33,065 nt of DNA from NCBI GenBank assembly GCA_021604845.1, contig BQJT01000020.1, forward strand, positions 1 to 33,065, in the 5' to 3' direction. This DNA comes from Cyclobacteriaceae bacterium (GTDB lineage Bacteria; Bacteroidota; Bacteroidia; Cytophagales; Cyclobacteriaceae). The translations under genes were made by a program, and so were the position numbers. Positions 24,791 to 32,773 of the stretch are shown piece after piece. The stretch's first letter is position 1. Each line of letters starts with the position of its first letter. The notes beneath the pieces were generated by a model. That model worked only from the letters and a program-made list of their open reading frames with translations. It was not told where the DNA came from and ran no database searches.

Positions 24791-25468
24791 GTGACGTCTT
24801 TTGGAAATAAAGTGCTATCGTTTTATCAGGATCTAACCAATGCGCCGGCAGTTCCTGAGCCGGTGGAGGTAATGTATCCTCACCTAAGTGCCGATGCCTG
24901 GAAAACCATGAAAAGATTTTACCACAAATTCTATGGCAATACCGCGAAACGCACGTTTCTTATTGGAATTAATCCTGGAAGGTTTGGTGCCGGAACTACC
25001 GGAGTACCATTTACAGACCCAATCAGGTTGCGGCAAGTCTGTGGAATCGATCATGATTTTGATGAGCTGCCGGAGCTGTCTTCAAAGTTCATCTACCAGA
25101 TGATTGAGGCATACGGGGGTGTGAACGATTTTTACAATGATTTTTACATTACTTCTGTTTCACCCCTTGGTTTTACCCAAAATGGAAAAAATCTAAACTA
25201 CTATGACCTAAAACAGATTCAGGAAAGCTGGGAATCGTTTATGGTAGACTGTTTAAAAAAACAAATTACCTTTGGTGCCAAAGGCAGAGCGTTTAGTCTG
25301 GGACAGGGAAAAAATCAAAAATATCTGGAATATTTAAATGCGCGTCACCAACTTTTTGAGGAGATAATTCCATTGCCACATCCCCGCTGGGTGATGCAGT
25401 ATCGGCTAAAGCGATTGGAGGAATTTGTAACTCTATACTGTTCGGAATTGCGCTCCAACCACCATTGA
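24791..25468 (+). CDS. Uracil-DNA glycosylase family protein (SMUG2/DUF4918-like)
   Basis: A 225-residue cytosolic DNA-repair enzyme of the UDG superfamily. Motif 1 is LIGINPGRFGAGTTGVPFTDP (residues 57-77, with N61), the G-[MI]-N-P-G form of SMUG-type enzymes, and motif 2 is LPHPRWVMQYR near residue 195, corresponding to the H-P-S-x-R loop. The start is GTG: an in-frame TAG lies 12 bases upstream and no earlier ATG exists. The closest description I know is the SMUG2 or DUF4918 subfamily first studied in Pedobacter. Expected role: excision of uracil or related deaminated bases. It stands alone after the terminator. Confidence 0.85.
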   Translation: MTSFGNKVLSFYQDLTNAPAVPEPVEVMYPHLSADAWKTMKRFYHKFYGNTAKRTFLIGINPGRFGAGTTGVPFTDPIRLRQVCGIDHDFDELPELSSKFIYQMIEAYGGVNDFYNDFYITSVSPLGFTQNGKNLNYYDLKQIQESWESFMVDCLKKQITFGAKGRAFSLGQGKNQKYLEYLNARHQLFEEIIPLPHPRWVMQYRLKRLEEFVTLYCSELRSNHH

Positions 25469-25619
25469 GAAGTTCGACGGCTTATGCTAATAATTGATAA
25501 AATTTTTAGATTTATTAGCTAACCAGAGACGAAATTGCTCAAATTTTGGTTATATTAAACATCTAACCAAATAGCTATACGCAGCTGGACATCAGTTTAT
25601 TATAAGACTTCCTGATTCC

Positions 25620-25745
25620 ATGAAAAATCGAATAAACCTCCGTGGCCTCCAATCCTTTTTAATTCGAAATGAAAAGGAAATTATCCAGATTATGCTGGCT
25701 TTAGTATTGATCACTTATTTGATCGTGCAACGGTTTTTTACCTGA
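25620..25745 (+). CDS. Small single-span membrane protein (41 residues)
   Basis: An ATG-started frame of 41 codons encodes a positively charged N-terminus (MKNRINLRGLQSFLIRNEKE), one hydrophobic helix (about residues 20-38, IIQIMLALVLITYLIVQRF) and a short tail. The amphipathic layout, positive-inside bias and ATG preceded by an AT-rich leader make a real small membrane peptide plausible, though no homology is claimed. It fills most of the gap between the glycosylase and the convergent deaminase. Confidence 0.45.
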   Translation: MKNRINLRGLQSFLIRNEKEIIQIMLALVLITYLIVQRFFT

Positions 25746-25764
25746 CAATTGTAACTGCCTGCAC

Positions 25765-26205
25765 TCACAACGCTCCTATATCTTCATTCCACAGTTTAGG
25801 GTTTTTATGGATAAAGTCCTGCATCATTTCAATACAACTTAGATCATTTAAATCGACTACCTCAACTCCGTGTTCCTCCATAAACCTTCGGGCGCCGGAA
25901 AAAGTTACGGACTCTCCAACTACCACTTTTGGGATACTGAACTGAACTATGGTTCCTGCACACATATAGCAGGGCATTAAAGTTGAATAGATAGTAGTGT
26001 CTCTATAGGAGCCAATACGTCCTGCATTATTCAGGCAATCCATTTCTCCATGAAGTATTGGGTTTTTTTCCTGCACTCGCTTATTGTGTCCCTGAGCGAC
26101 GATGGTTCCGTCTTTTACCAGAACCGATCCAATAGGAATTCCGCCCTCAGCCAGACTCTTTTTGGCTTGTTCAATGGCTGCTTGCATGAAAGGATCCAAA
26201 TTCAC
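25765..26205 (-). CDS. Nucleoside/cytosine deaminase (Fcy1-like CDA-fold enzyme)
   Basis: A 146-residue zinc deaminase. The zinc and proton-shuttle motifs are HGEMD (H52, E54) and PCYMC (C79, C82). Beyond the common CDA fold, the wording HGEMDCLNNAGR, RRFMEEHGVEVVDL, MMQDFI and the terminal W-N-E-D-I-G resembles yeast cytosine deaminase, so cytosine to uracil is the best guess; other small deaminases remain possible. The start is GTG at 26203-26205; an ATG six codons later is an alternative. It starts 4 bases after the MsrB stop codon and is probably cotranscribed with it. Confidence 0.85.
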   Translation of the reverse strand: MNLDPFMQAAIEQAKKSLAEGGIPIGSVLVKDGTIVAQGHNKRVQEKNPILHGEMDCLNNAGRIGSYRDTTIYSTLMPCYMCAGTIVQFSIPKVVVGESVTFSGARRFMEEHGVEVVDLNDLSCIEMMQDFIHKNPKLWNEDIGAL

Positions 26206-26209
26206 TAAC

Positions 26210-26719
26210 TCAATCCTTTAATTCTTTAAATTTAAGTGAGACCGAGTTGATACAGTATCTTAATCCGGTGGGCTGTGGCCCATCCTCGAAAATATGTCCC
26301 AAATGTCCGTCACAACGGGCACAGTGCACTTCAGTCCTTACCATGCCGAAGGACTTGTCTGACTCAATACCAACATTGATTTCCGATACGGGCTGATAAA
26401 AGCTTGGCCACCCGGTACCTGAACGGAATTTAGTGTCTGAACTAAATAATTCATTACCACAGGCCGCACATATATAAACTCCCTTTCCCTTATGATCGTA
26501 GTACTCACCAGTGAAAGCAGCTTCAGTACCTTGCTGGCGAAGCACATAGTACTGCTCCGGAGTTAACAATTTCTTCCACTCATTTTCTGTTTTTACAATT
26601 TTATTAATTGGTCCGTCGGCACTACTGGCAATTTTATTCTCGACCGGATTACTAGCGCTTTGTGCACAGCCGCTTAACCCAAAAAGAAGGAACACTGACA
26701 ATGAAATTACGTTTTTCAT
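26210..26719 (-). CDS. msrB: Peptide-methionine (R)-S-oxide reductase, lipoprotein
   Basis: A 169-residue protein that reduces methionine-R-sulfoxide in proteins. The N-terminus is a lipoprotein signal with lipobox LSGC (C18), so the enzyme is anchored on the periplasmic side. The MsrB domain from about residue 47 has the zinc-binding pairs CAAC and CARC, the substrate motif GTGWPSF and the catalytic cysteine in RYCINS. Its partner MsrA is not in the window. It is the first gene of a two-gene minus-strand unit with the deaminase and diverges from the GH113-like gene 76 bases away. Confidence 0.95.
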   Translation of the reverse strand: MKNVISLSVFLLFGLSGCAQSASNPVENKIASSADGPINKIVKTENEWKKLLTPEQYYVLRQQGTEAAFTGEYYDHKGKGVYICAACGNELFSSDTKFRSGTGWPSFYQPVSEINVGIESDKSFGMVRTEVHCARCDGHLGHIFEDGPQPTGLRYCINSVSLKFKELKD

Positions 26720-26795
26720 AAGTAGTTATGTTTATACATATGGAACAACAATACGTGTTATTAGTTCTATCTTTATGTTAAACTAAGTTAAAAAA

Positions 26796-29108
26796 GTGCA
26801 GCCAGTTGTAAAATTAATATGTTATTTTCTGACTGTTGGATTGCTCTTGACAGGTAGTAGCAGCTGCTATGTCCAGGGCAAAGACCCAGTAAACCCTAAT
26901 CCCAAAGAGGTTAGTATTAGGGACCTGTATGGTGCCGCCCGGGAAGAAAAAAAGATCTTACTGGTGGATGCCTGGGCTGATTCCGCTTACAGTAAGAAGT
27001 TACGCGAACTGGTTGATGAGTACCATAGTGACCGCTGGCAATTAATAATAAAGGCACACCACCAGGTAACAGCGGATGAAATTGCCTCTTTACCTGTAAT
27101 GTTGGTGGGGCAGCCTGGTGGTAATTCCTGGATCGCAGAATTTTTAGATGAACTGCCTTTCTCAATTAAAAATAACAGCTTAAATATTGGCGCGGATAAC
27201 TTTGACACTACAAACCACGCACTGGTACTCTCATATTACCCAAATCCCCTAAATACCAAAATGCCCATTGGAATATTTACCTCGGGCAGCGAACCTTTAC
27301 TCTGGGAACTTGTAAATGCCAGAATAACCAGTTTTCTGCGGGGAAACTGGGGATACGAAGTTTTATACGAATCCCATAGAGTTTTATTAGGTAATCTGTC
27401 CCAAAAACCCGAAACCAGATGGGAGATTGACCCCGAACAACAAATCCGGTTACCCGGTAAAGTATTATATGAATGGGAATCCGGACCATTCGTATTCAAA
27501 AGTTATCACCAGCAATTGGATCCGCAGACCATGGGTTTTCTTACCAGGGAATGCGAGCGAGAACTTACAGCTATTATTGATTTTACCGGTAATACCAGAC
27601 CATGGGATAAAATTAATTATTCGATATACCCCAATACGGAAATTAAGGGATTGATGACAGGGAATACCGATCATAGTCACAAAAGTTTAACCGAACCGGC
27701 AGTATATACCGCTTTTGATGATCATTTTCATGACAGGTATTATGGCAAGGAAAATGAGGTAATTCTCAGGCAATTGCTGGGTAATAGTGCACATGAGGTT
27801 TTGGAACTGGGACTGGGATTGTATTTTACTTCACAGTGGGAAAAACAGGGTTATCAATACTGGGCCAAACACATCATGCAGAGCGGACTAAGTGTGACGG
27901 TTACGGATATGCTGGACGCAGATAAGTTTAGTGGTATGTCCAGATTGCACCGGGAAGCCCTGGCAGGTAGTTTAACCGATTTCCTGATTGATTACTGGGG
28001 CAAGGAAAAGTTTCTGAATAACTATGTCAACTGGAATCCAGGTAAATTGGAGACAGAAGAATTGACCCGGCATTGGATTCAATCTATTGATTCAGACGGG
28101 CGCAATATGCCACCAGAAAGCAAATCTGATCTGGTTTACTTGAAAGGCTTTAACTTTACTCATGAAGGCTACCAGGTTTTCAATGGATATGGTTCATTGC
28201 TTTCTGAAGGATCATTGGACCAGGTTAGGCAGTTGGGTTCCAATGCTGTTGCCATAGTTCCATACAGCTGGATGGCGGATCCCACCAAACCGGCTCCTTT
28301 CAGGTTTAGTACCCGGGCGGGGGGAGAAAACGATGAGGGTGTTATTCATGCATTATGCGAAGCTAATAAAAGGGGGTTGTTTACGCTGTTGAAGCCTCAT
28401 GTTTGGATCGGGAATAGCTGGCCAGGGGAGGTTGAAATGCAGTCTCAGGAAGACTGGGATTTGTTTTTTGAGCACTATTATAATTACATCAGTCATTATG
28501 CTCTTATGGCTGAGATCTATCAGGTGGATGCGTTGAGTATTGGGGTGGAGTTTTCCAAAGCTACTTTAAGCCAGGAAACCAGGTGGAGGCAATTAATTAC
28601 CCGGTTGCGTAAAATCTACCACGGTAACCTTACCTATTCCGCAAATTGGGGCGAAGAGTTTGAGAGTATCGGATTCTGGGATGAGCTGGATTTTATTGGG
28701 TTAAACTGCTACTACCCGCTGTCTGATCAGGAACAAGCCTCCGGTACCTTATTGAAGCGTGGGTTTGAGCAGGTACTTAGGAAAATTGACGGAGTGAAAT
28801 CAACTTTTCAAAAGCCTGTGGTGTTTACTGAAATTGGGTTTCGGAGCGTTGCCTCACCGTGGTTGCGGCCGCATGAAGAAGCTGGCGATAAAGAATTCAA
28901 TGAAGATGACCAGGCCAAGGCTTATGAGGCTGTGTTTCAGGCCATAGCTTCCAGTTCGACCATTGACGGAATATTGTGGTGGAAATGGCCAACCAACCCC
29001 GGGTTTCAGGGTGTGCAGGATCGAAGGTTTGTTCCCACCGGAAAGAAAGCAGAGAAGATTATTGCAAAGTGGTTCGAAAGTATTGGAGATAAAAAAACCA
29101 CGCCATAA
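26796..29108 (+). CDS. Lipoprotein with degenerate peptidase-like region and GH113-like TIM barrel
   Basis: A 770-residue protein starting at GTG with lipobox SSSC (C24). Residues ~30-400 contain alpha/beta elements and a helix pair (NEVILRQLL, then ELGLGLYFTSQW) that recalls gluzincin peptidases, in which HExxH and a distal glutamate bind zinc. Here the first motif has lost its histidines, so it is probably inactive. From about residue 447 a TIM barrel begins (YLKGFNFTHEGYQVFN) with candidate catalytic glutamates E585 (SIGVEFS) and E679 (FTEIGFRS), the spacing and surroundings of GH113 mannanase-like enzymes. It is probably a surface or periplasmic glycan-acting enzyme; the substrate is unknown. 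The stop codon lies within a hairpin. Confidence 0.78.
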   Translation: MQPVVKLICYFLTVGLLLTGSSSCYVQGKDPVNPNPKEVSIRDLYGAAREEKKILLVDAWADSAYSKKLRELVDEYHSDRWQLIIKAHHQVTADEIASLPVMLVGQPGGNSWIAEFLDELPFSIKNNSLNIGADNFDTTNHALVLSYYPNPLNTKMPIGIFTSGSEPLLWELVNARITSFLRGNWGYEVLYESHRVLLGNLSQKPETRWEIDPEQQIRLPGKVLYEWESGPFVFKSYHQQLDPQTMGFLTRECERELTAIIDFTGNTRPWDKINYSIYPNTEIKGLMTGNTDHSHKSLTEPAVYTAFDDHFHDRYYGKENEVILRQLLGNSAHEVLELGLGLYFTSQWEKQGYQYWAKHIMQSGLSVTVTDMLDADKFSGMSRLHREALAGSLTDFLIDYWGKEKFLNNYVNWNPGKLETEELTRHWIQSIDSDGRNMPPESKSDLVYLKGFNFTHEGYQVFNGYGSLLSEGSLDQVRQLGSNAVAIVPYSWMADPTKPAPFRFSTRAGGENDEGVIHALCEANKRGLFTLLKPHVWIGNSWPGEVEMQSQEDWDLFFEHYYNYISHYALMAEIYQVDALSIGVEFSKATLSQETRWRQLITRLRKIYHGNLTYSANWGEEFESIGFWDELDFIGLNCYYPLSDQEQASGTLLKRGFEQVLRKIDGVKSTFQKPVVFTEIGFRSVASPWLRPHEEAGDKEFNEDDQAKAYEAVFQAIASSSTIDGILWWKWPTNPGFQGVQDRRFVPTGKKAEKIIAKWFESIGDKKTTP

Positions 29109-29115
29109 GGCGTGG
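29091..29115 (-). terminator. Terminator for the four-repeat lipoprotein gene, overlapping the end of the GH113-like gene
   Basis: The stem CCACGCC/GGCGTGG with loop ATAA is preceded on the plus strand by seven A residues, giving a seven-T tract on the minus strand. It therefore terminates minus-strand transcription. The TAA of the plus-strand gene sits in the loop region (29106-29108). On the plus strand only TT follows, so termination there would be weak. Confidence 0.85.
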
Positions 29116-29160
29116 TTACCAAAACTAAAAAAAAATAAACGGGCAAGAAGACTCAATTCA

Positions 29161-30630
29161 CTATCCCCGAACCATCTCAACGGTCCGTCTAACCTGCATT
29201 TTCTCATACACCATAATTATTCCATTTTCATAAAACTCAACCTCCCATTTTCCAGAAAGCTCACTTAAGCTGCTGTTGGAGTCCAGATAGATCACCACCT
29301 GACTGCAATCTCCTGTCGGATACCATTTCCCGGTAATTTCATCTGTGTCATCAGATGCAACTATTGTGCCGTCTTCTTTAAACTTAAAGGAATAGGCTTT
29401 ATACTGCGTGTTATCTTCCGAATTATTACTGGTGAATTTACCTATGGACCATTTCCCATAGGTGAAGTGATCTATAGCTTCCTGGCATTCTACTGACAGT
29501 TGAGGGGCTCCTTTTTTGAGATGCATCTCCATGCGTAAAGAACCTTCCTCATGAACTAATGTAATGGTCTCCTCGTCAACCGAAATAATAATCCATTCTC
29601 TGCTTAACTCTTTCAGTTGACCGGCTTGTATGTCGAAACTGATGCGATCACAGTTGCCGGTTAATATCCATGTGCCAAGTACTGCTGGCCCAACCATCAC
29701 TTCTGTTGCTAACTGGTTGTTGTCTAACAAAGTAAGTCCGGTTCCGGTAAAATTATCACTAACATCATCCTGATTTATCGAGACGAAATCAATAGTCCAG
29801 GAAGTGTTCAGCACATTGGTGTGAAGATCCTGGCAATAGGGAATGATACCTTCGGTTAATTCCAATGTGCCGGCGTCATTTTCAAGGGTTATCAATGGTT
29901 GGTCAGTTTCCCCGATAACCCAACTGTCTTCCAGGTGCCGGTATACATCGGGATATACCTGATCCTGAAACCATCGAAGTACCAGTAAACGGCATTGATC
30001 GGTAAGTGCCCAACTGCCAACTATTTGGTAGTCAGTTGAATGTAGAATTACTTCCCCGTTTTCTTTAAATTCTATATAGTCCCCTCTAATCTCATCTGTA
30101 ATATCACCTACATTACTTATCAGGCTGGTTACTGACCAGGTCTTGTCAATCAAAAAATCATCAATGTGATCACAGGATTTACAACTTAGAGCGTTCAGAG
30201 GGGCAACTGTCAAATGGAACTCTTCATCTCCTTTATTATCCTGCTCGATAAAGCGCATCTCTGTATCGGACAACCAGGTTACTACCCATTCATCAGACAA
30301 TTGGTTCAATGGTTCTGTATTGTCCGGAATCCGGATCACCAGCAAGGTACTGTCGCTGGACAAGATCCATTCACCGTCTGTGGTCTCGCAACCTTGAGTG
30401 ATCCGAAATATGAAATTCGGCCGGAACTCAATAAATACGTTGTTAAACAGGGCAGTCTTATCCAGCCCATCGTCTTTGAATAAACTTACCCCCCAAATTT
30501 TAGTATAGAGATAATCAGCCTTTACCACCATTCCAGGTCTTTCTTCGTCACCCGTTTCGATGCAGGATGATAGTCCGATAAAAAAAAGTAGGGTTAATGG
30601 ACCAAAACAGGACCCAATAAATTTTTTCAT
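29161..30630 (-). CDS. Lipoprotein of four tandem lipocalin-like domains
   Basis: A 489-residue protein. The ATG at 30630 is chosen over an in-frame start 11 codons upstream because it follows a GGAGGA ribosome-binding site and opens a lipoprotein signal (lipobox LSSC, C23). The rest consists of four repeats of ~110 residues, each with a W-x-[VI] opening (KIWGVSLF, KTWSVTSL, TSWTIDFV, GKWSIGKF), a G-x-W mid-strand (DGEWILSSD, VGSWALTDQ, LGTWILTGN, TGKWYPTGD) and a closing L-x-x-x-W-[VEI] strand. This is typical of small Bacteroidota lipocalin-like barrels. It diverges from the ECF sigma gene 154 bases away. Confidence 0.8.
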   Translation of the reverse strand: MKKFIGSCFGPLTLLFFIGLSSCIETGDEERPGMVVKADYLYTKIWGVSLFKDDGLDKTALFNNVFIEFRPNFIFRITQGCETTDGEWILSSDSTLLVIRIPDNTEPLNQLSDEWVVTWLSDTEMRFIEQDNKGDEEFHLTVAPLNALSCKSCDHIDDFLIDKTWSVTSLISNVGDITDEIRGDYIEFKENGEVILHSTDYQIVGSWALTDQCRLLVLRWFQDQVYPDVYRHLEDSWVIGETDQPLITLENDAGTLELTEGIIPYCQDLHTNVLNTSWTIDFVSINQDDVSDNFTGTGLTLLDNNQLATEVMVGPAVLGTWILTGNCDRISFDIQAGQLKELSREWIIISVDEETITLVHEEGSLRMEMHLKKGAPQLSVECQEAIDHFTYGKWSIGKFTSNNSEDNTQYKAYSFKFKEDGTIVASDDTDEITGKWYPTGDCSQVVIYLDSNSSLSELSGKWEVEFYENGIIMVYEKMQVRRTVEMVRG

Positions 30631-30784
30631 ACAATTATTTTCCTCCGCCTCAAATTCGTCCACATGACGATGTTATCACGGAATGTGGTTGCCTGTTGAT
30701 TTTGTGCATGATTTTTGCAGGTTACCTAGTTACTAAACTTAGTATATATTAAAACAAGTTTCAGGCAACCAAACTACTGTACAG

Positions 30785-31381
30785 ATGCGTCATATTAGTG
30801 AAAAACCTGTCTATTTGGATCTTGACAATAAAAAGATAATTGATCCTATATTAAAGAAGTGCCGTAGGGGGGATCGCAGGGCGCAGAAGAAGTTGTTCCA
30901 GCTTCTATACCCATATAGTATGAGCATTTGCTTGCGCTACGCACACGATGAGGATGAAGCGATGGAAGTGTTGAATGACGGGTATTTAAAAATTTTTGCA
31001 AAAATGGATCAACACAACCCAAACCGGTCATTTAAGGCATGGGCCAGGCGGATATTTATAAATACCGCAATTGACCATTATCGCAAGAATGAAAAGCACT
31101 ATCACTCGTTGGAAATCGAAACCCTGGATACAGAACATATTAAACCTGAAGTGCTGGATCAAATGGCAGCAAATGATATCCAGGAGATGGTAAGTCAGCT
31201 GCCCCCGGCTTATCGATTAATATTTAACCTGTATGTAGTAGAAGGATACAACCATCGGGAAATTTCGGAAAAGATTGGTATTAGTGAAGGAACCAGCAAA
31301 TCCAATTTGTCCAAAGCACGGGTTAGGTTGAAAAAAATGATCAGTAACGCCAATCAGGAAGGCAGTACCAATTATGGATGA
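30785..31381 (+). CDS. ECF-type RNA polymerase sigma factor
   Basis: A 198-residue sigma-70 family protein with regions 2 and 4 only. Region 2 contains FQLLYPYSMSICLRYAHDEDEAMEVLNDGYLKIF and FKAWARRIFINTAIDHYR; region 4 is QLPPAYRLIFNLYVVEGYNHREISEKIGISEGTSKSNLSKARVRLKK, a clear helix-turn-helix. It is of the RpoE/SigW extracytoplasmic type. The next gene overlaps it by 8 bases and encodes a membrane protein with a cytoplasmic N-terminus, so that product is the expected regulator. The target promoters are unknown, but the divergent four-repeat lipoprotein is a reasonable candidate. Confidence 0.95.
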   Translation: MRHISEKPVYLDLDNKKIIDPILKKCRRGDRRAQKKLFQLLYPYSMSICLRYAHDEDEAMEVLNDGYLKIFAKMDQHNPNRSFKAWARRIFINTAIDHYRKNEKHYHSLEIETLDTEHIKPEVLDQMAANDIQEMVSQLPPAYRLIFNLYVVEGYNHREISEKIGISEGTSKSNLSKARVRLKKMISNANQEGSTNYG

Positions 31382-32648
31382 TCGACATTTTGATCATGTA
31401 CTGAAACACAAACTGGAGTCTGTAAAGCCTGCTTACAATGATCAGGCCTGGAAGGCTCTTGACTACAAACTGGACCTGCTGGCGCCATTACCCTGGTATT
31501 CTCGCTGGAAAAGCCTATTGGTGGCTGGTAGCCTGGCGGTTATAACCTTACTAAATATTGGGTTACTCTACAAAGTAGACAACGAGCAGGATCAGTTAAA
31601 ACAACTGGTCGCCTTGCTTGGAGATCAGAAAAATGATTATAGTCCTGATACGGTCTACCTGGTTACTGAAAATTATCTCAGCCCGGGATTTTTACAGCAG
31701 GAGGGAGGTCGTTTATTAGTCAGTGCCGATGAAACCGCAGCATATGATTTATTTGACCCTTTGTCGGTTTATCGAATTACTGCCTCAGTCAACCAAACAA
31801 CCGCTTATTCCATATCACAGGTTCAAAAGCAAAGTTTATCGTCTAATACTCCTTTGATAGAACCGGACTATTCAGCAAGCTTAAGTAAAGAGCTGGCGGA
31901 GATTACCGCACTGGACCCATTCGACGATCAATATCGACTTAAGCAACCCAATGGCGAAGATATGTACGTCCGAGGAGTGGTGTTGCCCCCTTCAAAAAGG
32001 AAATGGGACCACCCACTTGACCCCAGAATTGGTGTGTTTGCCGGTTATCTGATACCTGATCCTGACCTGGGAGAGCGATTTGTTAGTTCCAGGCAAAGTT
32101 TGTTGTTAGAAACTCCATTGCGTGGGAACTTTCATTTGTTAAGCGGGATATCTTATCAGAAGCTCACCTACAAGCTGGACGATGTGGATGATAACAATTT
32201 TGAGCCAACTACCTTGTTGAAATATCCGGATTACGGATCGTTTTCCTCTACTCCAGATGAGATAACCGTCGACAACACCATTCTCCAGATACCATTGTAT
32301 TTCAGATATTATAAACCTCTGAATCATAGTTGGTCGGTTTTTGCAGGAGGGGGGCCAACCATTGACCTGCTTTTAGATCAGAAATTCACTTATAGCTTCC
32401 TGGATATTCGCAATGAGCAACTGGTTAAGTTCGATGAAATAAGGAATTCCGATGGTGTGGAAGTTACCTTAGGAAGTTTCTCCGGGAATATGGGTGTTGA
32501 ACATTTTTTCAATCAACGTCTGTCTGCACAGGTTGAGCTGAACTACCAATACGGTTTGGGTAAACTCGGCATAGAAGGGCGATCCTTTAATTCTTTTACC
32601 GTCAGTGGTGGCTTATTCTATAAATTAAATAATCACCGTAACCGGTAA
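31374..32648 (+). CDS. Membrane-anchored beta-barrel-like protein, putative anti-sigma regulator
   Basis: A 424-residue protein. A cytoplasmic N-terminus of ~45 residues precedes one transmembrane helix (about residues 47-66, SLLVAGSLAVITLLNIGLLY), then an extracytoplasmic low-complexity region (about 80-215) and a C-terminal ~200 residues with the alternating strand pattern of outer-membrane barrels of the PorT/OMP_b-brl type (IGVFAGYLIP, FHLLSGISYQKLTYKL, WSVFAGGGPTIDLLL, MGVEHFFNQRLSAQVELNYQYGLGKLG). No C-terminal phenylalanine is seen. Overlap with the sigma gene by 8 bases suggests coupling, and an anti-sigma role is inferred from position, not from a recognised domain. Confidence 0.75.
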   Translation: MDDRHFDHVLKHKLESVKPAYNDQAWKALDYKLDLLAPLPWYSRWKSLLVAGSLAVITLLNIGLLYKVDNEQDQLKQLVALLGDQKNDYSPDTVYLVTENYLSPGFLQQEGGRLLVSADETAAYDLFDPLSVYRITASVNQTTAYSISQVQKQSLSSNTPLIEPDYSASLSKELAEITALDPFDDQYRLKQPNGEDMYVRGVVLPPSKRKWDHPLDPRIGVFAGYLIPDPDLGERFVSSRQSLLLETPLRGNFHLLSGISYQKLTYKLDDVDDNNFEPTTLLKYPDYGSFSSTPDEITVDNTILQIPLYFRYYKPLNHSWSVFAGGGPTIDLLLDQKFTYSFLDIRNEQLVKFDEIRNSDGVEVTLGSFSGNMGVEHFFNQRLSAQVELNYQYGLGKLGIEGRSFNSFTVSGGLFYKLNNHRNR

Positions 32649-32773
32649 GCAATCCTAAATTCTCTTCAAGTATTACTTCAATTAATACAGCTTCGGGCAG
32701 GAGGTTTTGTGTTATTTCATTACTTTGGATAAGATAATTTTTAACATTATCTTAAGTCAAACCAACAGAGTAA

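Noticed and set aside
27465-27680. Antisense and alternative-frame reading frames inside the GH113-like gene and other large genes
   Set aside because: They overlap well-supported genes in full and lack conserved motifs or signals.
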